Notes under the pieces: model-generated
Told to the model about the DNA's origin: nothing
Seen by the model: the letters and a program-made list of their open reading frames with translations, nothing else
Database searches by the model: none
Position numbers and translations under genes: made by a program
Origin: Sphagnum compactum
Taxonomy: Eukaryota > Bryophyta > Sphagnopsida > Sphagnales
NCBI GenBank assembly: GCA_965153455.1
Contig: OZ234500.1
Coordinates: 10,850,001-10,914,000 of the forward strand
Length of the DNA stretch: 64,000 nucleotides
Direction: 5' to 3'
Shown here: positions 1 to 10,589 of the stretch, piece by piece
Numbering within the stretch: position 1 is the stretch's first letter
Layout: each line of letters starts with the position of its first letter

Positions 1-1363
1 TACATAGAAGTGAGCAGCGGTGAAGCACAAGATATAGTTCAGCTGCTGTCCACAATGTCTTCACAAAACCTCGCAGCTCTTGTGAGGACTATGACTCGCC
101 AAAGCCGCACAGGCTTACTGCAGCAATTCGTCAACCTAATCATCGATGCCGTGATCGGAATACCCGTCAACTATCTCTCCACAGCTGCGCAAGGAGGAGC
201 TTTCTTGCAAAAGATCCAGGGACCTTATTCCCATGGCGAGCTAACACTAGTCACCGGGAATGTGAGCGACAATCCTTCAGTCAGATTCAACTACTACCAA
301 AGACTGGAAGATCTGGACGCCTGCACTGCAGGAACACGCACCATCATGGACGTCATGAACTCACGAAGCTTTTCGAAACTTCTCTACAACAATAAAACTG
401 TTCCAGATTCGCTGCGTCCTTTGCAAAACGCTCTCAACCGGACTTATCCTCTTCGCTTCCCCAACAACCATTCTGCCGATACCGCTTCCATCCATCAGTG
501 GTGCCGGGACACCGTTCGCACCATCTGGCATTACCATGGCGGTGCTGTGATGGGCAGAGTCGTGGACTCCGACTATCGCGTGATGGGTGTCGACGCTCTG
601 CGCGTCATCGACGGCTCTACTTTCAATTCCTCTCCTGGCACTAACCCGCAGGCCACTTGCATGATGCTCGGCAGGTACGTACGTCAAAGCCCGAACCCCT
701 AAAAACCCTAAACCCTAATTCTTGGACACAACGCGCAAATCCTAAACATCTAAAGAACCCCTAAACCTTAAACCCTGAAACTTTAACATTGAAATAATCC
801 CTAAACCCTAAACCCTAAACATTAAAAGGAGCCCTAAACCTTAAACCCTAAACCCTAAACATTGAAAGAACTCCTAAACCTTAAACCCTAAACATCTATT
901 GCAACCTTAAACTTGAAAACCCTAAACCTCTAAAGGATTAGATGGCGATCAACTGCAGAGAACTTTATATTATATGGGATAATAAACAAGCAGGCTCCTC
1001 ATAGTGTCAAGCACCAGGTGGAGTTTTATAGTGTAGTTGGAGGGTACCTTAGTGCATGGAATTTTCCTTCCTCAATGGGCAGGCATTTGAAAAAGAAACC
1101 ACCTGCAAGATGTTTTTATTTTGAAGTGCCTGGCTTTTCTTTTGTTTTTTTCCTGTGATACTCAGTGGGTGTAACAGGAAAAAATAAAAAAAGTTTCCTA
1201 GTGCTTTAGGCTCGGTAAAGCTTGAGGGCTTGGGCTTTACCAAAATAAGGGCCAGCCTCAGGTGAAGTGTGGGCTATGGATGAAGCTGATGGGCTTATAT
1301 GTCTGCAGATATATGGGGGTACAAATTTTGAGGGAAAGATTGGGAGCAGATGCAAATGTGTGA
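1..1363 (+). CDS. HOTHEAD-like GMC oxidoreductase, 3' part only (cut by window start)
   Basis: This is the C-terminal part of an FAD-dependent GMC-family oxidoreductase of the plant HOTHEAD / mandelonitrile-lyase-like group. Two exons are visible: 1-674 (reading frame open from base 1, starting YIEV) and 1309-1363, joined by a GT-AG intron (donor GTACGT at 675, acceptor TGCAG ending at 1308). The split codon AG|A gives Arg, and the last exon reads [17 protein letters not shown] then TGA, the same C-terminal end as the neighbour gene. Visible motifs are [19 protein letters not shown], the active-site WHYHGG and GTNPQAT, where GMC enzymes carry their catalytic His and His/Asn. Characterised plant relatives oxidise hydroxy fatty acids or act on cyanohydrins; the substrate here is unknown. 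The exon has no intron where the neighbour has one (after ACTAG). The 5' half lies outside the window. Frame and splice sites look intact, so I do not call it a pseudogene. Confidence 0.85.
695..936 (+). repeat. Degenerate telomere-like CCCTAAA tract inside an intron
   Basis: About 240 bp in the last intron of the first GMC gene is made of CCCTAAA words, several in direct tandem, mixed with variants such as CCTTAAA and a recurring spacer AACATTGAAAG. The spacer returns every 35-45 bp, so this is a minisatellite built on telomere-like units rather than a pure telomeric run. CCCTAAA/TTTAGGG is the usual plant telomere repeat. Confidence 0.75.
1145..1186. repeat. Short hairpin of a recurrent family
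   Basis: TTTTTTTCCTGT (1145-1156) and ACAGGAAAAAATA (1174-1186) can pair around a GATACTCAGTGGGTGTA loop. Similar hairpins with a TGATACYCA core occur near 9907, 31453 and 47840, each with a GGCATTTC-like word nearby. Probably a small non-autonomous element; its ends are not defined. Confidence 0.4.
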
Positions 1364-4093
1364 TATTGCCCATCAGATAAGTTTGCAGTGATAAGTTATC
1401 CCCAAAATTTGATTACTTATTACAAACAAGACTTGTCTAATGTCCAAAGCTACTTTACTATTTGCTGCAACCCATTTGGAGTTTGTCTTGTGTCACAATG
1501 CATGCCCACCAATTATACTTGCAAGAATTTTTTTTAAAGAAAATGTTATCTAGATGTTGGACTTTAGTCAGTAGTTTAGTATGCATATAGCTTTACACAA
1601 ATGTGAATAATTTGTTCATCACCAAATATGAATCTAAGGCTTAGTTTCAAGAAAGAAATTTATAAACTAAATATGTGGACCCAATTAGGATATTCATGAA
1701 TTAAGAAACAAATGAATTGAAACTATATGAACATTTATTCTAATTTGGTTGATTGCATTAACTTGCCATATCTTGCATACATTTTCATATATGGATTCAT
1801 TTGCATTCATGTATAATTATAAAGATTCATTCATTCCACATTTACACTAAATGTACATAATGGATCATGTTATGTATCAACATGTGATTACATTCTACTT
1901 AATTATGTGATCAAGAAAATTACATAGTTTTACATAAACAAACTTGGGCTCCATATTGTTTTACATTATAGTGATGATCAATTGATGGGAAATATTGAAA
2001 TGATTTTGTGAAAATATTGAACGACATTGTATGCAAGTTGAATTGAATTGTGTTCATATTCAATTATTATCTTTGGAATAAGGAGAATATTTTCAGCCTT
2101 GGTGCTAACTTTGGAGTTCATCTTGAATCCCAAGTGTGGACCCTAGAATGCACCCAAAGTATAGGTAGTAATGTAAGGCTAAATTTTTCATGTAATATAT
2201 AATAAGTATGTTCAATATAATATGTTAATCATAAATTTCATGAGTCAAATTAAGGAAAGCTGAATCAAAGTTGACAATGTCAATGAAGTTGGGGCTGAAA
2301 AGTTGAAGAGGAATTGTACCACATTACTTTTAAGGATCAAGAGAAGATGGTTGAGATGATCGAATAATGGATAAACTTGGCATGAAATGACTTCATCATC
2401 CAAAACAAACATCCTTCCGAGCTAGAAGACAATGTAGTGAACCTTAAGAATGCTTCAGAAAACTGAAATGAGTTAAATTTGAAACTAAACAATCCATCCC
2501 CATGTGATAGTCTCTTCCAAACTACTGAGAAAACTGCATTAGACTGACCAAGTGAATTCATGGTTTAATCGTGAAATGAGTCATGCCCAAAGTGAACTAA
2601 AGTTTTCTCCCTGGAAATTATTCATTTTCAACTGAAATGACAACTATGTATTGTTTGAGGGGACAGGAAAGAAAGAACTTGTCTTAAGAGAATGTGTACA
2701 AAGGGTTCATTCCAAAACAGTTGTACACCGCAATATTGGTGATTTTGATTTTAAAAACTGGGTTAGAAATTGCAGTCCTTCATTTTTGGGTGTTGTTTTT
2801 CAAAAACAAAATTTGAGAATAACACCACCTTGTGCATTCATGATAATCTTTCGAACTAGTTTTTGGAAGGATGCTAAATTTAGGTATGTTACAATATGAT
2901 CATTTTAAGAGTGCTAAATAAATTCATGGATATCTGACATAACATACTTAATATAATACATTCAACCTCCCATAGTGACATCTTCAGACACAATAAATGT
3001 GATTTATGAACAAATATATCTTGCAATTGAGCTAAGATTTACCATTCAATTATTGCATCAATGGTGGTGAATCAAAAGTCAGAGCATTTTTTAAGTGAAA
3101 GAAAATTATACCAAGACTACAATTAATGATCTATCTTGCAAATTTACAAATGCAAATGACTTGTTGAGATTAGCCTTTTTTTTGGTGTAAAATTTTGCAC
3201 AAATGCAAGAGAGAGAAAATATTTCTCTATTACAAGATTGTGCACCCATTTTTAAAGAAAAAAATTGCCCTATTTAGAGATGTTTTGAAATGTTACATAA
3301 TTTTCTGTTTTAGAGCATCTTCTTCTCACCACATTTTGACAATCAGGACACATTTAGAAAAAAAAGGTGTTGGTAATTAATGCAAGATCTTTCTTGGGAT
3401 CCTCTTAATTGATGCTAAATCATAAAACTGAAAGAAAAGCACAAGTTAGAATTCTGAAAGTTAGATTTTCAATACACATTAAAATATTTATGCATTATTA
3501 TTTTTAAAATCACATTTACAAGCACATGACTACAAGCTTGGATATGTTGTCTACATTTACAATTGACAAAGCCATCAAACCACATGGAAAACCACAATGC
3601 AACTACACTATCCAAACACAATGGTCCCATCATATACATCCAAAAATCTGATCATACAACAAACAAAGTGTGTGAACTTGCTACAAGTTGGCAAGTTTTC
3701 AACATCATTGAATATTGATGGGATAGCGGTTGGTAAGGTCATGCTTTGCAAAATGGGCATATACTAGATGGTCATGCAAATTTGGTGTGTCTAACTAGAC
3801 TGTAGATCCACATAATTTGCTCATATAGAAGCTCCTCAAGAGAAGTTCCATCATAAATTGTCCCTAGAATCTATATTGATGATGTCCATAAAGGCAGGGT
3901 CGTGCCTTGTTGGAATGCCTACTAGCTTACACAAATTAAGTTAGGTTTTTTCTAATTTCCACATATTAGGATCTCGAAGGGAATAATTTTGGGTTGAGAA
4001 AAGATGCAGCAAATGCAAGTGTTTAGATCAATGAAAGCAGGGCACATATGGCAGCAGCAAATTGAGCTTCAAGGGAGAAAAACAAGGCCAGCG
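1364..4093. other. AT-rich spacer between the two GMC genes
   Basis: About 2.7 kb between the stop of the first GMC gene and the chosen start of the second. It must hold the 3' UTR of the first and the promoter and 5' UTR of the second gene. Open frames in it are short and AT-rich and resemble no family I know. I see no transposon ends or clear core promoter. Confidence 0.6.
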
Positions 4094-7000
4094 ATGTATT
4101 CAGTTGTGCATATGTCAGTCTATTCCATTCTTCTGAGCTTAACAATGCTCCACCATAGCAGGGAGCATGGTCTTGTACAATTTACCAATGCCACTGCATC
4201 ACCTCTTTATACAGGTTTCTTTCTCCACTCTTGGTGGTGTTAATTAATATATTGTTAGTTCTTTTTATCATTTTGTGTACATGATATTGTAATTAGGCAA
4301 CCATATGTGGTATAAGAAAACCACAATGAAAAATTAGCGAACCATATGTGCTATAAGAAATCACATTGGAGGATTTTATTGTACTGTAAAACATATTATT
4401 AAACATTTTATGGTGTTTGTTCCATAATTTGTTTTTGAGATTTGTTGTTCTTTATTCAAGCTAAAGAGTGGGGACAATGCAACAAGGTGTAATTATTCAG
4501 AAACAAGGTTAAAACAAAACTACAATTAGTAAAGAAAAGCAAGTATTGGAGCTAATCTCATCATTGAAGGAAAATTTAGATTACAATTCATTTGTACTAG
4601 AAATTTTATTGTGTTTGTTAAAATCAACAAACTTTGGACAGAAAAAACTGATCCCAATTTTTGGCACTAAGTTTTCTAAGGAGCGGTATTTAAATTTGGT
4701 GGGTTTTTCCTTTTGGTTGGAGTTATAGATCCACAATACCCATTTATGTCCAATGCAACTGAAGCTCCATTGATGGCAAGCTCCTATGATTACATTGTGG
4801 TTGGCGGTGGCACTGCTGGTTGCCCCCTTGCAGCGACACTCTCCCAAAATTTCAGTGTCCTACTGTTGGAACGCGGAGGTGAATCTGCTAAACTCTCCTT
4901 TTTTTCAAAATCCAAGCAAGCTTTGCAGCAATAACTTCCTGACTTGTGGTAACATAACCTTGTTGTAACATCAAATTGCTGTACAATAAATAGACAGGCA
5001 GTTTTGTTGTGACATCAAAATGCTGTACAATATATGTATAGACTTTCAGTAAATTTAGTGTAATTTCAAATTAATGCTCTATTTTAGACTTGCAGGTTTG
5101 CTACAAAATTAAAATAATTTGCTGTACATGTTTGCAAGTTGATTACACTTAGCATTTGAATCAAGTGTTTTAATAATATATGTCTATGAAGTTTTAATCT
5201 TGCAAGATGAATTTGATTCCAAGATCTAAAACCCTGATAATTTCAGATTGTCATCTTTGTTGATTGTCTGGGCCTCTTGTTGTCACTCTCAGATTCTCCT
5301 AGAATTCCAATGTCTGGCTCTTGCAGCAGGAGTGTAGCGATGCATCAAATTTTCATTTTACTAGTAGTGAACAAAACTTCTTGTTTCTGGTTGTAATTTA
5401 AGCTCACGTAATTCTATGTCTACACCCACAAAAGTAGTACACTTAATTTAGCATTAAATAATTCGAGTCTTCTGGTAGTAATGCAAGGATTCTTTGCATG
5501 AAAGCTGTAGATTTTAAGTAGACTCTTGGCAGGCTAGATCTAGATCTTAGATTTCAATTAATTCTCTAGCCAAGAGTTAGATCTAGATCATATTTGTTCA
5601 AGACTCTTGGGACCTACATCTACAGCTAGATCTTAGATTTTTGTACAGTCTCATGACACTTGAGCTGGAGCTAGATCTTGGATTTTAAGTGTCTTTGCTA
5701 CATGAAGAATTTGAACCCAGCACCTATACAATATATGAAGCAGGTCACAATACCAGGAGCGCTTGCATACTTATCCTTGATTATTGAAATCCTAAAGTAT
5801 TCAAATTGGGCCTTAATCTGGCCCCAATTTTTTTATAAATAATTAAACATCTCTTCAAAAGTTTGTTAATTTTGAGCAGTAGGTAATGTAGTATATGTGA
5901 GTTTTTGGAAGGTTACTCTTGAGAATGAATTTTGTGGTTTTTTTTCGTTTTTCTAATGTAAATTTGACTAATTTTGCTACTTTTTCTGGCAAAACTAGCC
6001 AAATTTCCAATATCACAAAATTGTGGGTGAAAAACCCTTGATTATAACCAATGATTTTTTTCAATTTTTCAATTTTTAAAATTTTTGGATAAATGTATTT
6101 AAGTTTCATTGATTAATTTGCTACTTTTCTTGGAAAAAGAAATCTCAAAATTTTCGATATCACAAAATTGAAGGAAAAAAAAAGGAAAAAAAACCTTGCA
6201 AGTTAAGATGATCCAGCTTTGATGAAATTTATAACAAACTAATTATTTATGACAAATATTTTGTTGATGTGTTTGTGGAAATTACGGGAATCAAATTTTT
6301 ATTGAGCTGCAAATATATATTATATTTTTGCAGGTAAACCGTACGGGAACCCGTTAGTGGAAGACGAGCGAAACTTCCAAAACGACTTGGCACTAGACAC
6401 GCCGACGTCGGCATCGCAGAGCTTCGTTTCCGAGGACGGCATTCCCAACGCGCGAGCTCGCGTACTGGGAGGCGGAAGCTGCTTGAACGCCGGATTCTTC
6501 ACGTACGCCAGTCCCGAGTACGTGCAAAGCGTGGGATGGGACGGCCGACTGGTGAACGAGTCGTATGCATGGGTAACACCAGTGGTCGCCGTCATTCCCG
6601 AATTGCAAACGTTTCAATCTGCCGCCAAAGCTGGACTGTTGGAAGTAGGCGTGGTGCCTGACAATGGCGGCACCTTCGAACACTTGATCGGTACCAAAGT
6701 CGGCGGTTCTATCTTCGACAATACTGGTCGTCGTCACACTGCTGCTGATCTTCTCCAATACGCAAATCCTGATAGGCTCACTGTCCTTCTTTGGGCTAAC
6801 ACCCAACGCGTCCTCTTCAATCAAAGTAAAGGGTCTCTTTCCATTAGGCTGCTATGATCACAAATGACACACAGCGTGCTGTCATCCTAAAGCCTAATGC
6901 AAAGCCATCTGACATAGGGCCTTGTTTATTGCTGCATGTGGGATAGTCGTTTTTCCATGGGGAGCTACATGTGCGTAGAAAAAATATGTAATTCATCTTG

Positions 7001-9164
7001 GTACAGACTTTTGGAACACATGTTCTCTATGAAGAAAACAGATGTCATAGTATGGTAAATCACAGTTTGACTCAGATCTCTCGCAGCTCGTACAATTGCT
7101 CAATGCTACTGTGTTTGCATGTGTGAAATTGCTTTAGGTACAGGAGGAAACCCGAGAGCAATAGGAGTGGTGTACACAGATTTGAATGGCATCGAGCACA
7201 CTGCTATGTTAAACGGAGAGGGTGATCAGAGTGAGGTGATACTATCAGCAGGATCCTTGGGAAGTCCACAGTTGTTGATGCTAAGCGGCATCGGACCTCC
7301 TCAGCAACTAGCCGCCTTCGACATTCCGATTGTTGTAAACCAGACGGAAGTAGGACAAACCATGGCCGACAATTCCATGCATGCGTTATGGGTGATGACC
7401 AGAGAGCCTGCAGAGATTTCGTCTATCCGAGTCGTGGGCATCACTACTGCCGGCACTTATATCGAAGTTGCAAGCGGTCAAATGCAGCAAGCCGAGCTCC
7501 AGCTCCCCACGACGTCGACTACAACTCCGGCAGCTTCTTCCAACAACGATACCAATACTCAGCAAAGTACTACTCGTCTCAGCGGCGCGCAACAGCTAGA
7601 TGCGAGAATATTGAATGCCATCTTCAGTGTTCCTGCAGCTTATGTGAGTGCAGCTGCACAAGGAGGAGCTGTGATACAGAAAGTCCAAGGACCTTATTCA
7701 CATGGGGAGCTTCGACTTGTCACCAAGAATGTAAGCGACAATCCGTCGGTGCGATTCAACTACTTCCAAAGACAAGAAGATCTAGACGCCTGTACTGCAG
7801 GTCAGGGCTTTTTTTCCCTTTCAATTCTGTGATGTAGGCACAGTGGCATTAACCATCCACAAGAGGAAAGAGCCAAATTTGGTTACAGGTCAGAGAGGAC
7901 AAAGCAGACCTTTTCTAGAATCATGCAATGTTTTGGCGACCTTCAAGAACGGATTGTCTAAATATGGCGACTTCCATGGTTTTTCTCATCAGAATTTAGC
8001 TCAGTAAAAGGAATCTCAAAGGAATTTAACAACAGTATTTTTTCCAAAGCAAAAAAAAAGAAAAAAAAGTGTGGTGTAGATGCGAAATTTCGCCGACAAC
8101 AATTTTGTGATGTAGCCAGAGTGGCAACCACATCCACAAGAGAAAAAAGCTCAATTTGTTTACAGGTCAGAGAGGAAAGTAGACTTCTGAAGAATCCTCC
8201 TGCTATGTATGTTTTGGCGACCTCCAAGAACGGAGTGTCTAAATATGGCGACTTCCATTTGTTTCTCCTGAGAATGTAGCGAACTGAAAGGCATCTAAAA
8301 CGAATGTTGCGACAATAAGGAGAAAAAAAAAAGTGTCGCTTAGATGCGAAGTTGCGCCCCCAAACAATTTGGTTGCTACTGGCAGGTGTACGCATCATCA
8401 TGCGAGTGATGAATTCACAAGCGTTTTCCAACTTGGTCTACAACAACGACAGCACCATCCCAGATCCTTTGCGTTCTGTGAAAGCCGCTGTAGACGACAC
8501 GCATCCGCGACGCTTCCCTGACGATCAGGAAGCTGATACCTATTCCATCAATCAGTGGTGCAGAGACAATGTGCAAACTATCTGGCATTATCATGGCGGT
8601 GCTCTTGTGGGTCGAGTGGTGGACTCGAATTATCACGTGTTGGGTGTAGATGCTCTCCGTGTCATCGATGGCTCCACCTTCAATTTCTCGCCCGGCACCA
8701 ATCCACAAGCCACAGTCATGATGCTCGGCAGGTAAACAAAAACTGATCATACTACAAATCCTTCAATCAAACAATCTTCTCGAGCTGTGCTCCGAGTACT
8801 ACTAGGGTTTAGGGTTTCTCAATTCTTAGAAAATGAAATTATGGGGATGCAGCTTCGTTCACAGAGGAACTTCGTCAGAAATAAATTCTCCTCTCTTGCA
8901 AAATGCCAAATTGAAACAAGAAATCGTCAGATCCGAATTCATTCTCTATTGCAAAATGGAAATTGAAAGGGGTTGGTCGGATCCAAATTCTCAGCTATTG
9001 CAAAATGCAGATTGAAGTGAAGAATAAGAAGAAAAAGTTGCTGTTGTTGCTGCTGCTGCTGCTCCTGCTGCTGCTTCAGTGTGTGCTGTAATTTTTGGTG
9101 TGGTTGCAGGTACATGGGTGTCCAGATTTTGAGGGAGAGATTAGGAGTGGATGCAAATGTGTGA
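4094..9164 (+). CDS. HOTHEAD-like GMC oxidoreductase, complete, six coding exons
   Basis: Spliced exons are 4094-4214, 4729-4878, 6334-6825, 7138-7800, 8386-8731 and 9110-9164, all with GT-AG borders and matching phases, giving about 608 residues (Arabidopsis HOTHEAD is close to 600). The start at 4094 gives [19 protein letters not shown], a plausible secretory signal peptide; an in-frame ATG at 4004 would add 30 residues and one at 4112 is also possible. Motifs in order are the FAD dinucleotide site [12 protein letters not shown] (about residues 61-72), the first GMC signature [16 protein letters not shown] (131-146), the second signature near [13 protein letters not shown] (296-308), then WHYHGG (542-547) and GTNPQAT (579-585) with the expected catalytic His and Asn. 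The end is [17 protein letters not shown]. The protein is probably secreted or endomembrane-bound and FAD-dependent; relatives act in cuticle fatty-acid oxidation or cyanohydrin chemistry, but the substrate cannot be told. Exons 3-5 are much more GC-rich than the introns. Confidence 0.88.
4930..5040 (+). repeat. Imperfect direct duplication in intron 2 of the GMC gene
   Basis: A unit of about 55 bp containing TTGTTGTRACATCAAA and TGCTGTACAATA occurs twice in a row (about 4958-4992 and 5003-5037). It lies in the 1455-bp intron between coding exons 2 and 3. Likely a local tandem duplication. Confidence 0.5.
5515..5775 (-). mobile_element. Possible tRNA-derived SINE in intron 2 of the GMC gene
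   Basis: Read on the minus strand, 5717-5707 gives GGTTCAAATTC, a good match to the pol III B box (GGTTCRANTCC). About 38 bp upstream the reading GTATGCAAGCGCTCCTGG could be a worn A box. Downstream on the same strand (5690 to 5515) the word AGATCTAG/CTAGATCTTAGATTTT recurs about four times, which could be the SINE body or a separate small repeat. No target-site duplication was found by eye, so the ends are approximate. Confidence 0.35.
7823..8367 (+). repeat. Two tandem copies of a ~280-bp unit filling an intron
   Basis: Almost all of intron 4 (7801-8385) is two direct copies. Copy 1 starts at about 7823 (TTCTGTGATGTAGGCACAGT) and copy 2 at about 8103 (TTTTGTGATGTAGCCAGAGT). Both contain TTACAGGTCAGAGAGG, ATGTTTTGGCGACCT, GTCTAAATATGGCGACTTCC, an A-run and TAGATGCGAA. 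The sister gene upstream has no intron at this place. Confidence 0.75.
8803..8817 (+). repeat. Short TTTAGGG telomere-like motif
   Basis: TAGGGTTTAGGGTTT lies in the last intron of the second GMC gene. This is the same intron position that holds the long CCCTAAA tract in the first copy, but on the opposite strand. Confidence 0.6.
9039..9076 (+). repeat. Imperfect GCT/CTG microsatellite
   Basis: A run of GTTGCTGCTGCTGCTGCT type triplets with two interruptions, in the last intron of the second GMC gene about 35 bp before the acceptor. Confidence 0.7.
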
Positions 9165-9344
9165 AGAAATTTCAGCTGCTCCATGTTCGATCGATTGACA
9201 CAAGACTCGCAAGCAATGATCTCCTCGCCGACATAGTCAAGAAAAAGTTGATCTTCAAACTAGCTCCTTGCAATGCTCATCAATTGCAAGGGTTTTTTAG
9301 GGCTTTTCTCATCGCAAACCTCATCCATTGCAAGGGTTTAGGGT

Positions 9345-9690
9345 TCTCTCATGGCAAAACTCATTTACAAGGGTTTTTCAGGTTCAGGGTTTTCTCATTG
9401 CAAAGCTCAATGCAAGAGTTTAAGGTATAGAGCTTTCTCATCATTTCAAAGGTTTTGGAGTTTTGATTGCAAAGCTCATTGCAAGGGTTTAAGGTATAGA
9501 GCTTTCTCATCATTTCAAAGGCTTTGGAGTTTTGATTGCAAAGCTCATTGCAAGGGTTTAAGGTATAGAGCTTTCTCATCTTTTCAAAGGGTTTTGGAGT
9601 TTTCTGATTGCAAAGCGCATTGCAAAGGGTTTTAGAGTTTCCTCATGTCAAAGCTCATTTACAAGCGTTTCAGGTTATGGGTTTTTCTCA
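9345..9690 (+). repeat. 69-bp minisatellite downstream of the GMC gene
   Basis: The word AAGGTATAGAGCTTTCTC begins at 9422, 9491 and 9560, an exact 69-bp period, with TTGATTGCAAAGCTCATTGC in each unit. About three good units are flanked by worn ones back to about 9260 and on to about 9690. It starts some 180 bp after the GMC stop codon, so part may lie in the 3' UTR. Its long open frames come from the unit length being a multiple of three, not from coding. Confidence 0.8.
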
Positions 9691-9906
9691 ATCCAAAGCT
9701 TACATGGACCTTTAATTATAAACACAAAATGTGCAGCCTTTTGACATTTGTTGGGTTCTATATGTGTAGGGTAAGGTCTGAAGCTGTGGCCATTATTGGA
9801 ATAAGGGTTGCACAAGGCAAAGTGGAGGCAAGCTCAATTCTGGTAATGCCCACAGCCAAGGGTGTTACATGACACAAAAGTTGATGATTTTTAATTTTCT
9901 TTTTAA

Positions 9907-9953
9907 TTTCCTGTGATATTTGACAAGTGCCCGCTAGGTATCACAGGGGAAAA
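9907..9953. repeat. Short hairpin of a recurrent family
   Basis: TTTCCTGTGATA (9907-9918) pairs with TATCACAGGGGAAAA (9939-9953). The word GGGGCATTTCC and its near-inverse GGAATGCCC follow at about 9970-9993. Same family as the hairpins near 1145, 31453 and 47840. Confidence 0.45.
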
Positions 9954-10100
9954 AAGTTAAAAGTGATGTGGGGCATTTCCAAAAATGGAATGCCCACATA
10001 TGCAGACATTTCCTTGTGTGAAAGGCCTTGCAGGTTCTTACACTCTACAAGCATTCCACCAAATACACTACCAATCTGAGTGGAGGTTTTTACATTTAGA

Positions 10101-10180
10101 GGGCCAGAGTGAACTGGCACCCACCAGTGCACCAATGTGGATGGATGGTGCATTGATGGGTGCACCTTTTTGGTCCCTCC
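10101..10180. mobile_element. Diverged end of the GGCCACAGTGAACC MITE family
   Basis: GGGCCAGAGTGAACTGGCAC followed by CCACCAGTGCACC closely matches the terminal inverted repeat of the complete copies at 11847 and 49601. An inverted match (GGTGCATTGATGGGTGCACC) follows within 60 bp. GAGCTAACCAAG and the CTACCTACC tract after it resemble the internal part of complete copies, so the element may run to about 10530; the far end is not clear. Confidence 0.5.
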
Positions 10181-10299
10181 CTATACCTGAGCTAACCAAG
10201 AAGGTGAACTCAAGTTGCCCCTTTTTTTTTCCTTTCCTCAGCCCAAGGTGGTTTTCTTTTTGGGAACTTTTTTTTCTTCACCCCCCATGCCTGCCCAGG

Positions 10300-10445
10300 T
10301 CTCACCTGCCTACCTACATTTAGACTACTTGCCTATGCACCTTGGCCTCCTCCCTTCCCCCCACCTACCTACCTATTTACTCACCTACCCACCCATCTAT
10401 TTGCCTACCGTCTCATCACCCTACCTACCCATGTACCTATGTACT
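10300..10445 (+). repeat. CCTA-rich simple repeat
   Basis: Repeated CTACCTACC words with interruptions such as CTATTTACTCACC. The complete MITE copies contain TAGGTAGGTAG internally, so this tract may be an expanded internal part of the diverged MITE that starts at 10101. The proline/tyrosine-rich open frame across it is a by-product. Confidence 0.55.
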
Positions 10446-10589
10446 AAATCACCACCAAGGCAATGACAATGCAAGTTAATGAAAGCATTGTAATATATCA
10501 AGTAGGTTGTTTCCTTCTCCTTCCTACCTACCTCCCTACTAAACCTTGTAATTTATGATTGTCAAAAACAATGTTGCAATGATCCAACT

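Noticed and set aside
9351-9635. Open frames across the 69-bp repeats, both strands
   Set aside because: The unit length is a multiple of three, so a single open unit stays open; the peptides are pure repeats with no family resemblance.
9345-9690. CRISPR-like regular spacing
   Set aside because: The whole 69-bp unit is conserved with no unique spacers, and the DNA is from a plant nucleus.
10215-10466. Proline/tyrosine-rich open frame
   Set aside because: Produced by the CTACCTACC simple repeat.
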